DNA of 10,328 nt, taken from positions 1 to 10,328 of the forward strand of contig DAEF01000225.1 in the NCBI GenBank assembly GCA_002495225.1, given 5' to 3'. The translations under genes were made by a program, and so were the position numbers. Below are positions 1 through 5,859 of this stretch, one piece after another. This DNA comes from Methanoregulaceae archaeon UBA288. Its GTDB lineage: Archaea > Halobacteriota > Methanomicrobia > Methanomicrobiales > Methanospirillaceae. Below the pieces are notes generated by a model. It was not told the origin of the DNA. It saw only the letters and a program-made list of their open reading frames with translations, and did not search any database. The first letter of the stretch is position 1, and every line of letters begins with the position of its first letter.

Positions 1-100
1 ACTGTACAATCTTGCTCCCGGGAACACCGCCCATGTATTCACGCCTTGTATAGGCCTTCTTGGAAATGTTCCTGTACATTTTGCCGGGTTTTCTGACCAT
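1..100 (-). CDS. rpl10e: Large-subunit ribosomal protein L10e (N-terminal part only)
   Basis: This is the first 33 codons of an archaeal L10e protein (the archaeal/eukaryotic counterpart of bacterial L16). L10e sits in the large ribosomal subunit near the A-site tRNA and peptidyl-transferase region. The visible protein starts MVRKPGKMYRN and continues with the family block AYTRREYMGGVPGSKI at residues 16-31, an almost invariant L10e opening. The rest lies beyond the left edge of the window. The start at 100 is fixed by the conserved N-terminus and by a GAGGAG ribosome binding site 8 nt upstream (109-114 on this strand). It lies 79 bp downstream of the importer ATPase gene on the same strand but has its own promoter candidates, so it is probably a separate transcription unit. 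Identification is firm; only completeness is unknown. Confidence 0.95.
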   Translation of the reverse strand, partial: MVRKPGKMYRNISKKAYTRREYMGGVPGSKIVQ

Positions 101-158
101 AACGTAAACTCCTCGTAAACTACCGTGCTCTATAAAATCGAGACGAACGGTATTAAAC
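101..158 (-). promoter_or_regulatory. Promoter and ribosome binding site of rpl10e
   Basis: Read on the minus strand, a TATA-like TTTAATA lies at 157-151. It would start transcription near 128 and give a leader of about 28 nt. A second AT-rich element, ATTTTATAG, lies at 138-130, but it would start transcription inside the Shine-Dalgarno sequence, so the first is the better candidate. GAGGAG (114-109) is the ribosome binding site. The heptamer GTTTACG occurs twice, 11 bp apart (120-114 and 109-103), flanking the Shine-Dalgarno core. Promoter positions are inferred from typical archaeal spacing (TATA centre 25-28 bp before the start site). Confidence 0.5.
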
Positions 159-179
159 CTTGCTTCGCAGATTCCGTCC

Positions 180-923
180 CTACTCGTTTATCAGGCCCAG
201 GACGTGCCGCCGGATCGCGGCGCACCCTTCGCAGGTGCGGTCCCGCGGGCGGGGCTCGGTGACCTCGATAATCTCGCGGACACGGCCCGGACGGGGCGAG
301 AGGACCATGATCCGGTCCGCGAGGAAGACGGCCTCGTCGACCGAGTGGGTGACGAAGAGCACGGTCTTCTTCGTCTTGGTCCAGATCTCGAGGAGCTCGA
401 GCTGCATCGCGTTGCGCGTCTGGGCGTCGAGCGCCCCGAAGGGCTCGTCCATCAGCACCACGGCAGGGTTCGTCGCGAGCGCCCGGGCGACCGCAACACG
501 CTGCCGCATCCCGCCCGAGAGCTCGTAGGGGAACGAGTTGGCGAAGCCTTCGAGGCCCACGAGATCGAGGTACTCCCCGGCCCGGGCCAGGCGCTCGGCC
601 TTCTGGACGCCGGCCAGCTCGAGGCCGAACGCGATGTTGTCGATGACCCGCCGCCAGGGGTAGAGCGAGTAGTCCTGGAAGATCATGCCGAGGCGCGGTG
701 TCGGGCCGTCGACTGGGACGCCGTCGACCCGCACCTCCCCCTCAGTCGGGCTCTCGAGCCCGGCGATGATCCGCAGCAGAGTTGTCTTCCCGCAGCCCGA
801 CGGGCCGAGGAGGCAGACGAACTCTCCCTCTGTAATGCTGAGCGAGACGTCGCGGAGCGCCTCCGTCCCCCCGCCCGCATCGCCGTTGAACCGCTTCGAG
901 ACGCGGTCGACCTCGAGCTTCAT
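180..923 (-). CDS. ABC transporter ATP-binding protein, NitT/TauT (nitrate/sulfonate/taurine-type) class
   Basis: This 247-aa cytoplasmic ATPase powers an importer together with the permease and binding protein encoded just upstream. All nucleotide-binding motifs are present: Walker A GPSGCGKT (40-47), Q-loop FQD with Q83, signature LSGGMRQ (135-141), Walker B VVLMDEP (155-161) and H-loop H193 in VTHSVDEA. The SVDEAVFLADR block and the PRPRD tail are typical of the NitT/TauT ATPases (SsuB, TauB, NrtD relatives), and the length is normal for them. The ATG start at 923 overlaps the permease stop as ATGA, implying translational coupling; longer readings of this frame run into the permease gene and are rejected. 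An oddity is a CEGC (CxxC) motif at residues 231-234 in the C-terminal tail. The substrate cannot be told from the ATPase; nitrate, sulfonates, taurine and pyrimidine precursors are all handled by relatives. Confidence 0.93.
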   Translation of the reverse strand: MKLEVDRVSKRFNGDAGGGTEALRDVSLSITEGEFVCLLGPSGCGKTTLLRIIAGLESPTEGEVRVDGVPVDGPTPRLGMIFQDYSLYPWRRVIDNIAFGLELAGVQKAERLARAGEYLDLVGLEGFANSFPYELSGGMRQRVAVARALATNPAVVLMDEPFGALDAQTRNAMQLELLEIWTKTKKTVLFVTHSVDEAVFLADRIMVLSPRPGRVREIIEVTEPRPRDRTCEGCAAIRRHVLGLINE

Positions 924-1720
924 CGTTCGAGTTCCCTCCAGCGGAAATACCGAATCTCGACCTGCCGGAGCGCGAGGTCGATGCCGAGACCGATCAGACC
1001 GATGACGATCATTCCCGCGACGATCACCTGGACCTGGCTGAAGTTGTACGAGTAGAAGATGAGGTACCCGAGGCCCGAGTTGGTGCCCGGCATCATCTCG
1101 GCCGCGACCACGCACATCCAGGCGATCCCAAACCCGACCCGCATGCCGGTCCAGATCGTGGGCAGCGCGCCCGGGAGGATGACCCGGGTCAGGAGTTGCC
1201 GCTCGCTCGCGCCGAGGGTCATCGCGGCCTCGATCCAGGTCCTTTTCACCGAGCGGACGCCGTCGAGCGTGTTGAGCAGGACCGGAAAGAAGGCGCCGAG
1301 GGCGATGATGAAGACCATCGAGGTCAGGCCGATCCGGAACCAGGCGAGGGCGAGCGGCACCCAGGCGAGGGGCGGGACGGGGCGGAAGATCTGGACGATC
1401 GGGTCCACGAGCTCGTCCACGAGCGGCCACCGGCCCATCGCGATCCCGAGCGGGATCGCGAGCGCCGCGCCGACAGCAAATCCGATCAGGACTCGTGCGA
1501 GCGAGACGGCCGCGTTCTCGACGAGAGAGCCCGTGCCCAGGATAGAGGTGAGGGGAGACGCCAGCACGGCCACGACGGACTCGATGGTGGGCAGGATGAA
1601 CGGGTTGTCGATCAGAACCGCTGCGACTTCCCAGGCAACGATAAAAAGGACGGGGAGGACTGCCCAGCGAAGGCTCCGGCCAATCCCGGGTTTGGGGTGT
1701 GTCTGGGCTGTCTCCGGCAT
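920..1720 (-). CDS. ABC transporter permease, NitT/TauT class
   Basis: This 266-aa integral membrane subunit of the importer has a short cytoplasmic N-terminus followed by about six hydrophobic segments (roughly residues 17-36, 72-96, 116-129, 132-152, 192-209 and 230-252). The EAA loop that docks onto the ATPase is clear at 164-187: EAAMTLGAS followed by the conserved LPGALP. RPVPPLAWVPLALAWFRIG (113-131) is a hallmark of the SsuC/TauC-like permeases. The ATG at 1720 is preceded by a purine-rich AGGAAGGAG lying only 1 nt before the start and directly after the binding-protein stop (TAA, 1732-1730), an unusually tight spacing that suggests coupled translation. Its 3' end overlaps the ATPase start by 4 bp. 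Class assignment is confident; the substrate is unknown. Confidence 0.93.
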   Translation of the reverse strand: MPETAQTHPKPGIGRSLRWAVLPVLFIVAWEVAAVLIDNPFILPTIESVVAVLASPLTSILGTGSLVENAAVSLARVLIGFAVGAALAIPLGIAMGRWPLVDELVDPIVQIFRPVPPLAWVPLALAWFRIGLTSMVFIIALGAFFPVLLNTLDGVRSVKRTWIEAAMTLGASERQLLTRVILPGALPTIWTGMRVGFGIAWMCVVAAEMMPGTNSGLGYLIFYSYNFSQVQVIVAGMIVIGLIGLGIDLALRQVEIRYFRWRELER

Positions 1721-1729
1721 TCTCCTTCC

Positions 1730-2950
1730 TTATCTCTCCGTGATCGTGAAGCCCGCGTCCTTGAGGGCGAAGCGGAGCATCACGTCCTGGATCGAGCCCT
1801 TCTGCGGGGCCGCGATCGTCAGGGGCTTACCCTGGGCCGAGCGAGTCTTCGCCCACTCGGCAAAGGTGGCCCAGTCGTTTGCGGGCGATCCGGCGGTCAC
1901 GACGAGGCCCGATCCCTCGTTATTGATGGGGTGAAGGACCTTAATAGGGGTTCCCCTGTCGATAGCCGCCATCGCGGGTGGCACCCCGGCGAAGGTCATC
2001 TGGACGTTGTTGGTCGCGGCCATCTGCATCAGTTCGGGGCCCGCGCTCGCGGCGATGAGCCGGACTTCTGCAACGGTCTGCCCGTTCACGACCAGGTCGC
2101 AGACGTCGGGCGCAGACTGGGACGGGTTTCGGGGCACGAGCGCAATCCCGTAGGTATCGCTCATGTACTGGAACTTCTTGATACCCACGGTGAGGGCTGC
2201 CGAGTGCATGTCGGCCTTGAGGTAGCCGAGCGTGATCGGGCGCGACAGCCTGGCGGGCGTGATGAACTGCTTCGACGCGACCTGCTGTGACGCGGCCTCG
2301 TACGGCCCGAAGTCGAAGACGATCGCGTCCATCTCGGCGCTGCTCGCGTTTGCGAGCTGGCCCGTGATGAGCCCGATATCCTTCTGAGCGGCCACGAACT
2401 CCTTGGTGTGCTCAACCCAGTCGGCGGTCGGGTCGTTCGTGTACCGGACGGTCGGGATGGCGTTCTCCATCACGTCGACGGAGGAGACGGAGACGCTCCC
2501 GTAGGTGAAGTTCGACCGGCCGACGAACCAGTCGGCGAGGATGTCGGCGGACTCCTCGGGGTGCTCGGCGATGTAGGTGCTGCCGAGCTGGGTGAAGGCC
2601 GATATCGCGTTCACGAAGTCGGGGTTCGAGGCCAGGAGGTCCTCGCGGGCCGATACCACGCAGCACGGGTGGTTCTCCCACATGCCCGCGGGCGGGAGGT
2701 CCTGCGACGGCTCGACGAGCTGGGCGATCTTCGACTCGGTCGCGATCGAGACGAAGGGCTGCCAGGCGATGTAGCCGTCGATCTGGTTCGTGGCGAGCAG
2801 GTTCGGCATGGGCCCGACGCCCTGGCTGTACAGGACGTTAACCGTGCCGTTCTGCGCGGTCTGGTTTCCGCCCGGGGTCGTGCACCCCGCGACGAGCAGG
2901 CCCGCGACGGCCGCGAGGGCCAGCACGAGCATCAACTTCCGTGATTCCAT
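1730..2950 (-). CDS. Lipoprotein substrate-binding protein of NitT/TauT ABC importer, domains apparently circularly permuted
   Basis: This 406-aa secreted binding protein begins with a hydrophobic signal segment (residues 6-22) and a lipobox-like VAGC ending at Cys23, so it is probably lipid-anchored outside the membrane; a TTPGGNQT linker follows. In usual family members the protein opens with a GYLxxDHHA block and reaches GSIQDxLLRxAL before the IDGxxxWQPF and HPCCV blocks. Here IDGYIAWQPF (57-66), ENHPCCVVSARED (92-104) and the helical C-terminal region (105-219) come first. A linker of about 18 residues follows, then ITLGYLKADMHSAAL (239-253), EGSGLVV (345-351) and APQKGSIQDVMLRFALKDAG (381-400) at the very end. 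All expected parts appear once, in swapped order, which indicates circular permutation rather than truncation. It is the first gene of the importer operon, has no Shine-Dalgarno sequence and may be translated from a leaderless mRNA. The substrate is not evident. Confidence 0.9.
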   Translation of the reverse strand: MESRKLMLVLALAAVAGLLVAGCTTPGGNQTAQNGTVNVLYSQGVGPMPNLLATNQIDGYIAWQPFVSIATESKIAQLVEPSQDLPPAGMWENHPCCVVSAREDLLASNPDFVNAISAFTQLGSTYIAEHPEESADILADWFVGRSNFTYGSVSVSSVDVMENAIPTVRYTNDPTADWVEHTKEFVAAQKDIGLITGQLANASSAEMDAIVFDFGPYEAASQQVASKQFITPARLSRPITLGYLKADMHSAALTVGIKKFQYMSDTYGIALVPRNPSQSAPDVCDLVVNGQTVAEVRLIAASAGPELMQMAATNNVQMTFAGVPPAMAAIDRGTPIKVLHPINNEGSGLVVTAGSPANDWATFAEWAKTRSAQGKPLTIAAPQKGSIQDVMLRFALKDAGFTITER

Positions 2951-2951
2951 G

Positions 2952-2981
2952 CGCGATCGGTGAGCGCGACGGGGTAATAAA
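2952..2981 (-). promoter_or_regulatory. TATA-box promoter of the ABC importer operon, leaderless type
   Basis: On the minus strand TTTATTA lies at 2981-2975, centred 28 bp before the ATG at 2950. Archaeal transcription normally starts 25-28 bp after the TATA centre, so the start site should fall within a few bases of the ATG. The bases just before the ATG (CGATCGCGC) hold no Shine-Dalgarno sequence, consistent with a leaderless mRNA. Position is seen; use is inferred. Confidence 0.5.
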
Positions 2982-2999
2982 CATTGGTCTTTACACGGG

Positions 3000-3010
3000 A
3001 TTTTCTATAC
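3000..3010 (+). promoter_or_regulatory. Candidate TATA box for the argH-gatD-gatE operon
   Basis: The element TTTTCTATAC at 3001-3010 resembles an archaeal TATA box and is the best plus-strand candidate upstream of argH. It would start transcription near 3032 and leave a leader of about 115 nt before the ATG at 3149. That is long for an archaeal mRNA, so either the leader has a role or another promoter nearer the gene was missed. Confidence 0.3.
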
Positions 3011-3148
3011 TTCGAGGTCATGATTGTCAGGGAAATTTCTCTCTCTGTACAGCATTACCGCTCCTTTCGTCCAGGAACGTCCGCCGGGCCGCGCCCCGGG
3101 ATCGCCGACACCCTCATGACGCTGCGTGCCGATCTTGTAGGGAACGGC

Positions 3149-4627
3149 ATGGTGCAGGATGTGGTGCGGGGCGGGCGCCTCGAAGGAGAGCGGACGAGTG
3201 ACGTGGCGCAGCTGCTGTCGTCTGCCCGGGGAGACCCCTGGATCGGCGAGGCGGACCTGCTCGTGGACCTCGCGCACGTGCTGATGCTCGAACGGCAGGG
3301 AATCGTGGAGGCGGCGCACGCCCGGGCCCTCCTCGGCGGGCTCCTGGTCCTCCGTGACGGGGGGCTCCCCGGATCGGTCTACGACCCCGTGTACGAGGAC
3401 GTCCACGCCGGGATCGAGGCCCACCTCACGGCCATGGTTGGCGAGGAGGCCGGCGGCCGGCTCCACGTCGGCCGCTCCCGGAACGACGAGGTGGCGACCT
3501 GCCTCCGCCTCCGCCTCCGCGACGAGCTGCTCGGGCTCGCCGGCGAGGTCTGCGTTCTTCGCCGCGTCCTGCTCAGGGCGGCGGCAGGGCACGTCGAGAC
3601 GGTCATGCCCGGCTTCACGCACCTCCAGCCGGCCCAGCCGACGACGCTCGCCCACCACCTGCTCGCGTACGCGGCGGCCCTGGAGCGCGACACGGCCCGC
3701 CTCCTCGACTGCTACCGCCGGACGAACCGCTCGCCCCTCGGCTCGGCCGCGTTCGCCTCGACCGGGTACCCGGTCGACCGCGAGTGGACGGCGGAGCGGC
3801 TCGGCTTCGCGGGCGTCCTCGAGAACTCGATGGACGCGGTCTCGGGGAGGGACTTCGCGCTCGAGGCGCTCTCGGCCGCGGCCGTGCTGATGGCCGGGGC
3901 GAGCCGGCTCGCGGACGAGCTCGTGCTCTGGTCCTCGCCGCTCGTCGGGTTCGTGATCCTCGACGACGCGTACTGCTCGACCTCGTCGATCATGCCCCAG
4001 AAGAAGAATCCCGACACGATGGAGCTGGTCCGGGCCAAGGCCTCCACGGTCGCGGGCGCCCTGACCGCCGCTCTCGGCATGGTCAAGGGCCTGCCGCAGG
4101 CGTACAACCGCGACCTGCAGGAGCTCAGCCCGCAGCTCTGGCGCGGCGTCGAGGAGACGCGCCTCTCGGTCCGCGTGCTCGCGGGCGCGGTCGAGACGGC
4201 CCGGTTCCAAGCGGAGCGGATGGCCGCCGAGGCCGCGAGCGGGGGGTCGACTGCGACCGAGCTCGCGGACACCCTCGTCCGCGAGTTCGACCTGCCCTTC
4301 CGGACGGCGCACCACGTGGTCGCCCGGGCCGTCCGCGACGGCCGGCTCGACCTCGCCGGGATCGAGGAGGCGGCGGCAGCGACGGCGGGGCTCTCGCTCG
4401 CCGGGCGCGGCCTCGACCAGGCCCGGATCGACCGGGCCCTGGACCCGCTCGAGTCGGTCCGGGTACGCACGGTCCGGGGCGGCCCGGCCCCGGACGCGGT
4501 CCGGGTCCAGCTCGCGGCCGCCGCCTCGCGCCTCGCTCGCGACCGGGCCTTCGCCGAGAGGGAGCAGGTTCGGGTGGCGGCCGCGATCGACGGGCTCGTC
4601 GCCGCGGCCCGGGAGGCGGCCTCGTGA
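3149..4627 (+). CDS. argH: Argininosuccinate lyase
   Basis: This 492-aa cytoplasmic enzyme carries out the last step of arginine synthesis, splitting argininosuccinate into arginine and fumarate. The fumarase/aspartase-superfamily motifs are all visible: HVGRSRNDEVAT (106-117), the GFTHLQPAQPTTLAHH block with its catalytic-region histidine (155-170), NRSPLGSAAFASTGYPVDR (193-211), and the mobile catalytic loop SSIMPQKKNPD (279-289), which carries the catalytic serine and superfamily signature. Length is normal. The ATG at 3149 is chosen because MVQDVVRGGRL matches the usual ArgH opening; AGGGA lies 6 nt upstream, and an in-frame ATG at 3116 would add 11 residues. The stop overlaps the gatD start by 4 bp, so the two are probably co-translated. 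Third codon positions are almost all G or C, creating long antisense frames. Confidence 0.96.
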   Translation: MVQDVVRGGRLEGERTSDVAQLLSSARGDPWIGEADLLVDLAHVLMLERQGIVEAAHARALLGGLLVLRDGGLPGSVYDPVYEDVHAGIEAHLTAMVGEEAGGRLHVGRSRNDEVATCLRLRLRDELLGLAGEVCVLRRVLLRAAAGHVETVMPGFTHLQPAQPTTLAHHLLAYAAALERDTARLLDCYRRTNRSPLGSAAFASTGYPVDREWTAERLGFAGVLENSMDAVSGRDFALEALSAAAVLMAGASRLADELVLWSSPLVGFVILDDAYCSTSSIMPQKKNPDTMELVRAKASTVAGALTAALGMVKGLPQAYNRDLQELSPQLWRGVEETRLSVRVLAGAVETARFQAERMAAEAASGGSTATELADTLVREFDLPFRTAHHVVARAVRDGRLDLAGIEEAAAATAGLSLAGRGLDQARIDRALDPLESVRVRTVRGGPAPDAVRVQLAAAASRLARDRAFAEREQVRVAAAIDGLVAAAREAAS

Positions 4628-5859
4628 CCGCCCTCCTCTCGGGCGACCGGGTCGCCTGCACGGTCGGGCCCACGAACCTGACCGGGACCTACATCACGGA
4701 CCGCGACGGCATGCGTGTCGTCAAGCTCGATAGCGGGTACAACATCGGCGTCGACCCCGCACGCGTCACCTTCCTGGAGCGCATCCCCGCGGCCCCCTCC
4801 CCCGGGGTCGAGGCCGCGCAGGACCCGGACCTCCCCGAGCTCGCCATCGTCTCCACGGGCGGGACGATCGCGAGCCGGATCGACTACCGGACCGGGGCCG
4901 TGACGAGCCAGTTCACGGCCGCGGACATCCTCCGCGCCATCCCGGGCCTCGGCGAGATCGCCCGGTACCGGACGCAGGTGCTCGCGACCATCCTCTCGGA
5001 GAACATGACCCCGGCCCTCTGGCAGGAGCTCGCCCGCGCCGTCCACGGCGCGATCCGGGACGGCGCGGCAGGCGTGATCGTCACGCACGGCACGGACACC
5101 ATGGCCCACTCGGCCGCGGCCCTCGCGTTCATGCTCTCGACACCGGTCCCGATCGTCCTGGTCGGCTCGCAGCGCTCGGCCGACCGCCCCTCCTCGGACA
5201 ACGTGATGAACGGCGTCTGCGCGGCAACGGCCGCCGTCTCCGATCTCGGCGAGGTCGCGGTGGTGATGCACGAGGGGCCGTCGGACGACCGCTGCGCGAT
5301 CCACCGCGCGACCCGCGTCCGCAAGCTCCACACCTCACGGCGGGACGCCTTCGCCTCGGTCGGCTCGCCCTCGCTCGGGACGGTCGCGTACCCCGACCGG
5401 ACGGTCGAGCTCGCCCCCGGCGCGGTCCGCCGGGGGGCGCGCCCCCTCGCGCTCGACGACCGGCTCGAGCCCCGCTGCGGCCTGGTCCAGTTCTTCCCGG
5501 GCATGGAGCCGGCGCAGCTCGACACGTTCACGGGGTACGCCGGGCTCGTGGTGGCGGGCACCGGCCTCGGGCATGTCTCGACCCCGTGCATCGAAAGGCT
5601 CGGCGCACTGGTCAAGAACGGGACCACGGTCGTCATGACCTCGCAGTGCCTGTACGGCCGGGTCTGCGACCGGGTCTACGACACGGGCCGCGACCTGCTC
5701 GCCTGCGGCGTCATCGAGGGGGCGACCATGCTCCCCGAGGTCGCATTGGTGAAGCTGATGTGCGTGCTCGGCCGGACGCGGGACCCGGGCGAGGTCGCGC
5801 GACTGATGCAGGCGGACCTGGCCGGCGAGGTCCTCGGGAGGACACCGCATGGACTATGA
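4624..5859 (+). CDS. gatD: Glutamyl-tRNA(Gln) amidotransferase subunit D (asparaginase-type)
   Basis: GatD is the amide-releasing subunit of the archaeal GatDE enzyme: it hydrolyses glutamine or asparagine and passes the ammonia to GatE. The 411-aa protein has a small GatD-specific N-terminal domain (about residues 1-60), a linker, then an L-asparaginase I-type domain. Key motifs are STGGTIAS (77-84, nucleophile threonine), VTHGTDTM (153-160, catalytic TD pair) and RKLHTSRRDAF (233-243, lysine of the active site), with MTSQCLYGRV (338-347) and EGATMLPEVALVKL (365-378) following. The KLHTSRRDAF block separates GatD from metabolic asparaginases. The start is GTG at 4624, overlapping the argH stop as GTGA; the frame stays open far upstream only as a composition effect over argH. 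The 3' end overlaps gatE by 11 bp, expected for subunits made in equal amounts. Confidence 0.95.
   Translation: MTALLSGDRVACTVGPTNLTGTYITDRDGMRVVKLDSGYNIGVDPARVTFLERIPAAPSPGVEAAQDPDLPELAIVSTGGTIASRIDYRTGAVTSQFTAADILRAIPGLGEIARYRTQVLATILSENMTPALWQELARAVHGAIRDGAAGVIVTHGTDTMAHSAAALAFMLSTPVPIVLVGSQRSADRPSSDNVMNGVCAATAAVSDLGEVAVVMHEGPSDDRCAIHRATRVRKLHTSRRDAFASVGSPSLGTVAYPDRTVELAPGAVRRGARPLALDDRLEPRCGLVQFFPGMEPAQLDTFTGYAGLVVAGTGLGHVSTPCIERLGALVKNGTTVVMTSQCLYGRVCDRVYDTGRDLLACGVIEGATMLPEVALVKLMCVLGRTRDPGEVARLMQADLAGEVLGRTPHGL

Larger units (their letters stand above)
2951..3148. other. Divergent intergenic region between importer operon and argH operon
   Basis: This 198-bp gap separates minus-strand and plus-strand operons and carries both promoters. 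AT-rich DNA is limited to about 2974-3060; from about 3070 it is GC-rich. One plus-strand frame is open throughout and in frame with argH (possible starts TTG 2984, ATG 3020, ATG 3116), but ArgH family proteins do not need this N-terminal extension. A weak hairpin CCGGG-N6-CCCGG is centred near 3094. No tRNA or recognisable riboswitch was seen. Confidence 0.6.

Noticed and set aside
924..1430. N-terminal extension of the ABC ATPase frame into the permease gene
   Set aside because: The extra 169 residues are an out-of-frame reading of the permease. The ATG at 923 gives a normal family N-terminus and an ATGA overlap.
1730..2950. Two fused partial binding proteins or a decayed pseudogene
   Set aside because: The lipobox, frame and every expected family block are present once each, with a plausible linker between the swapped halves, which fits an intact permuted protein better than a broken or fused gene.
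3070..3105. GC-rich hairpin as a terminator or riboswitch
   Set aside because: The stem is only 5 bp, no T-run follows, and no known riboswitch core was recognised.
2984..3148. 55-residue extension of ArgH from a TTG codon
   Set aside because: ArgH proteins begin close to the VRGGRL block; the upstream part has no family resemblance and overlaps the divergent promoter region.
3005..4315. Long minus-strand open frame antisense to argH
   Set aside because: The translation is low-complexity, rich in Arg, Glu and Asp, with no family motifs, and mirrors a strongly supported argH. Extreme third-position GC removes stops from the complementary frame.
3784..4623. N-terminal extension of GatD within argH
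   Set aside because: The extension is an Arg/Gly/Pro-rich shadow of argH. The GTG at 4624 gives the normal GatD length and N-terminal domain.
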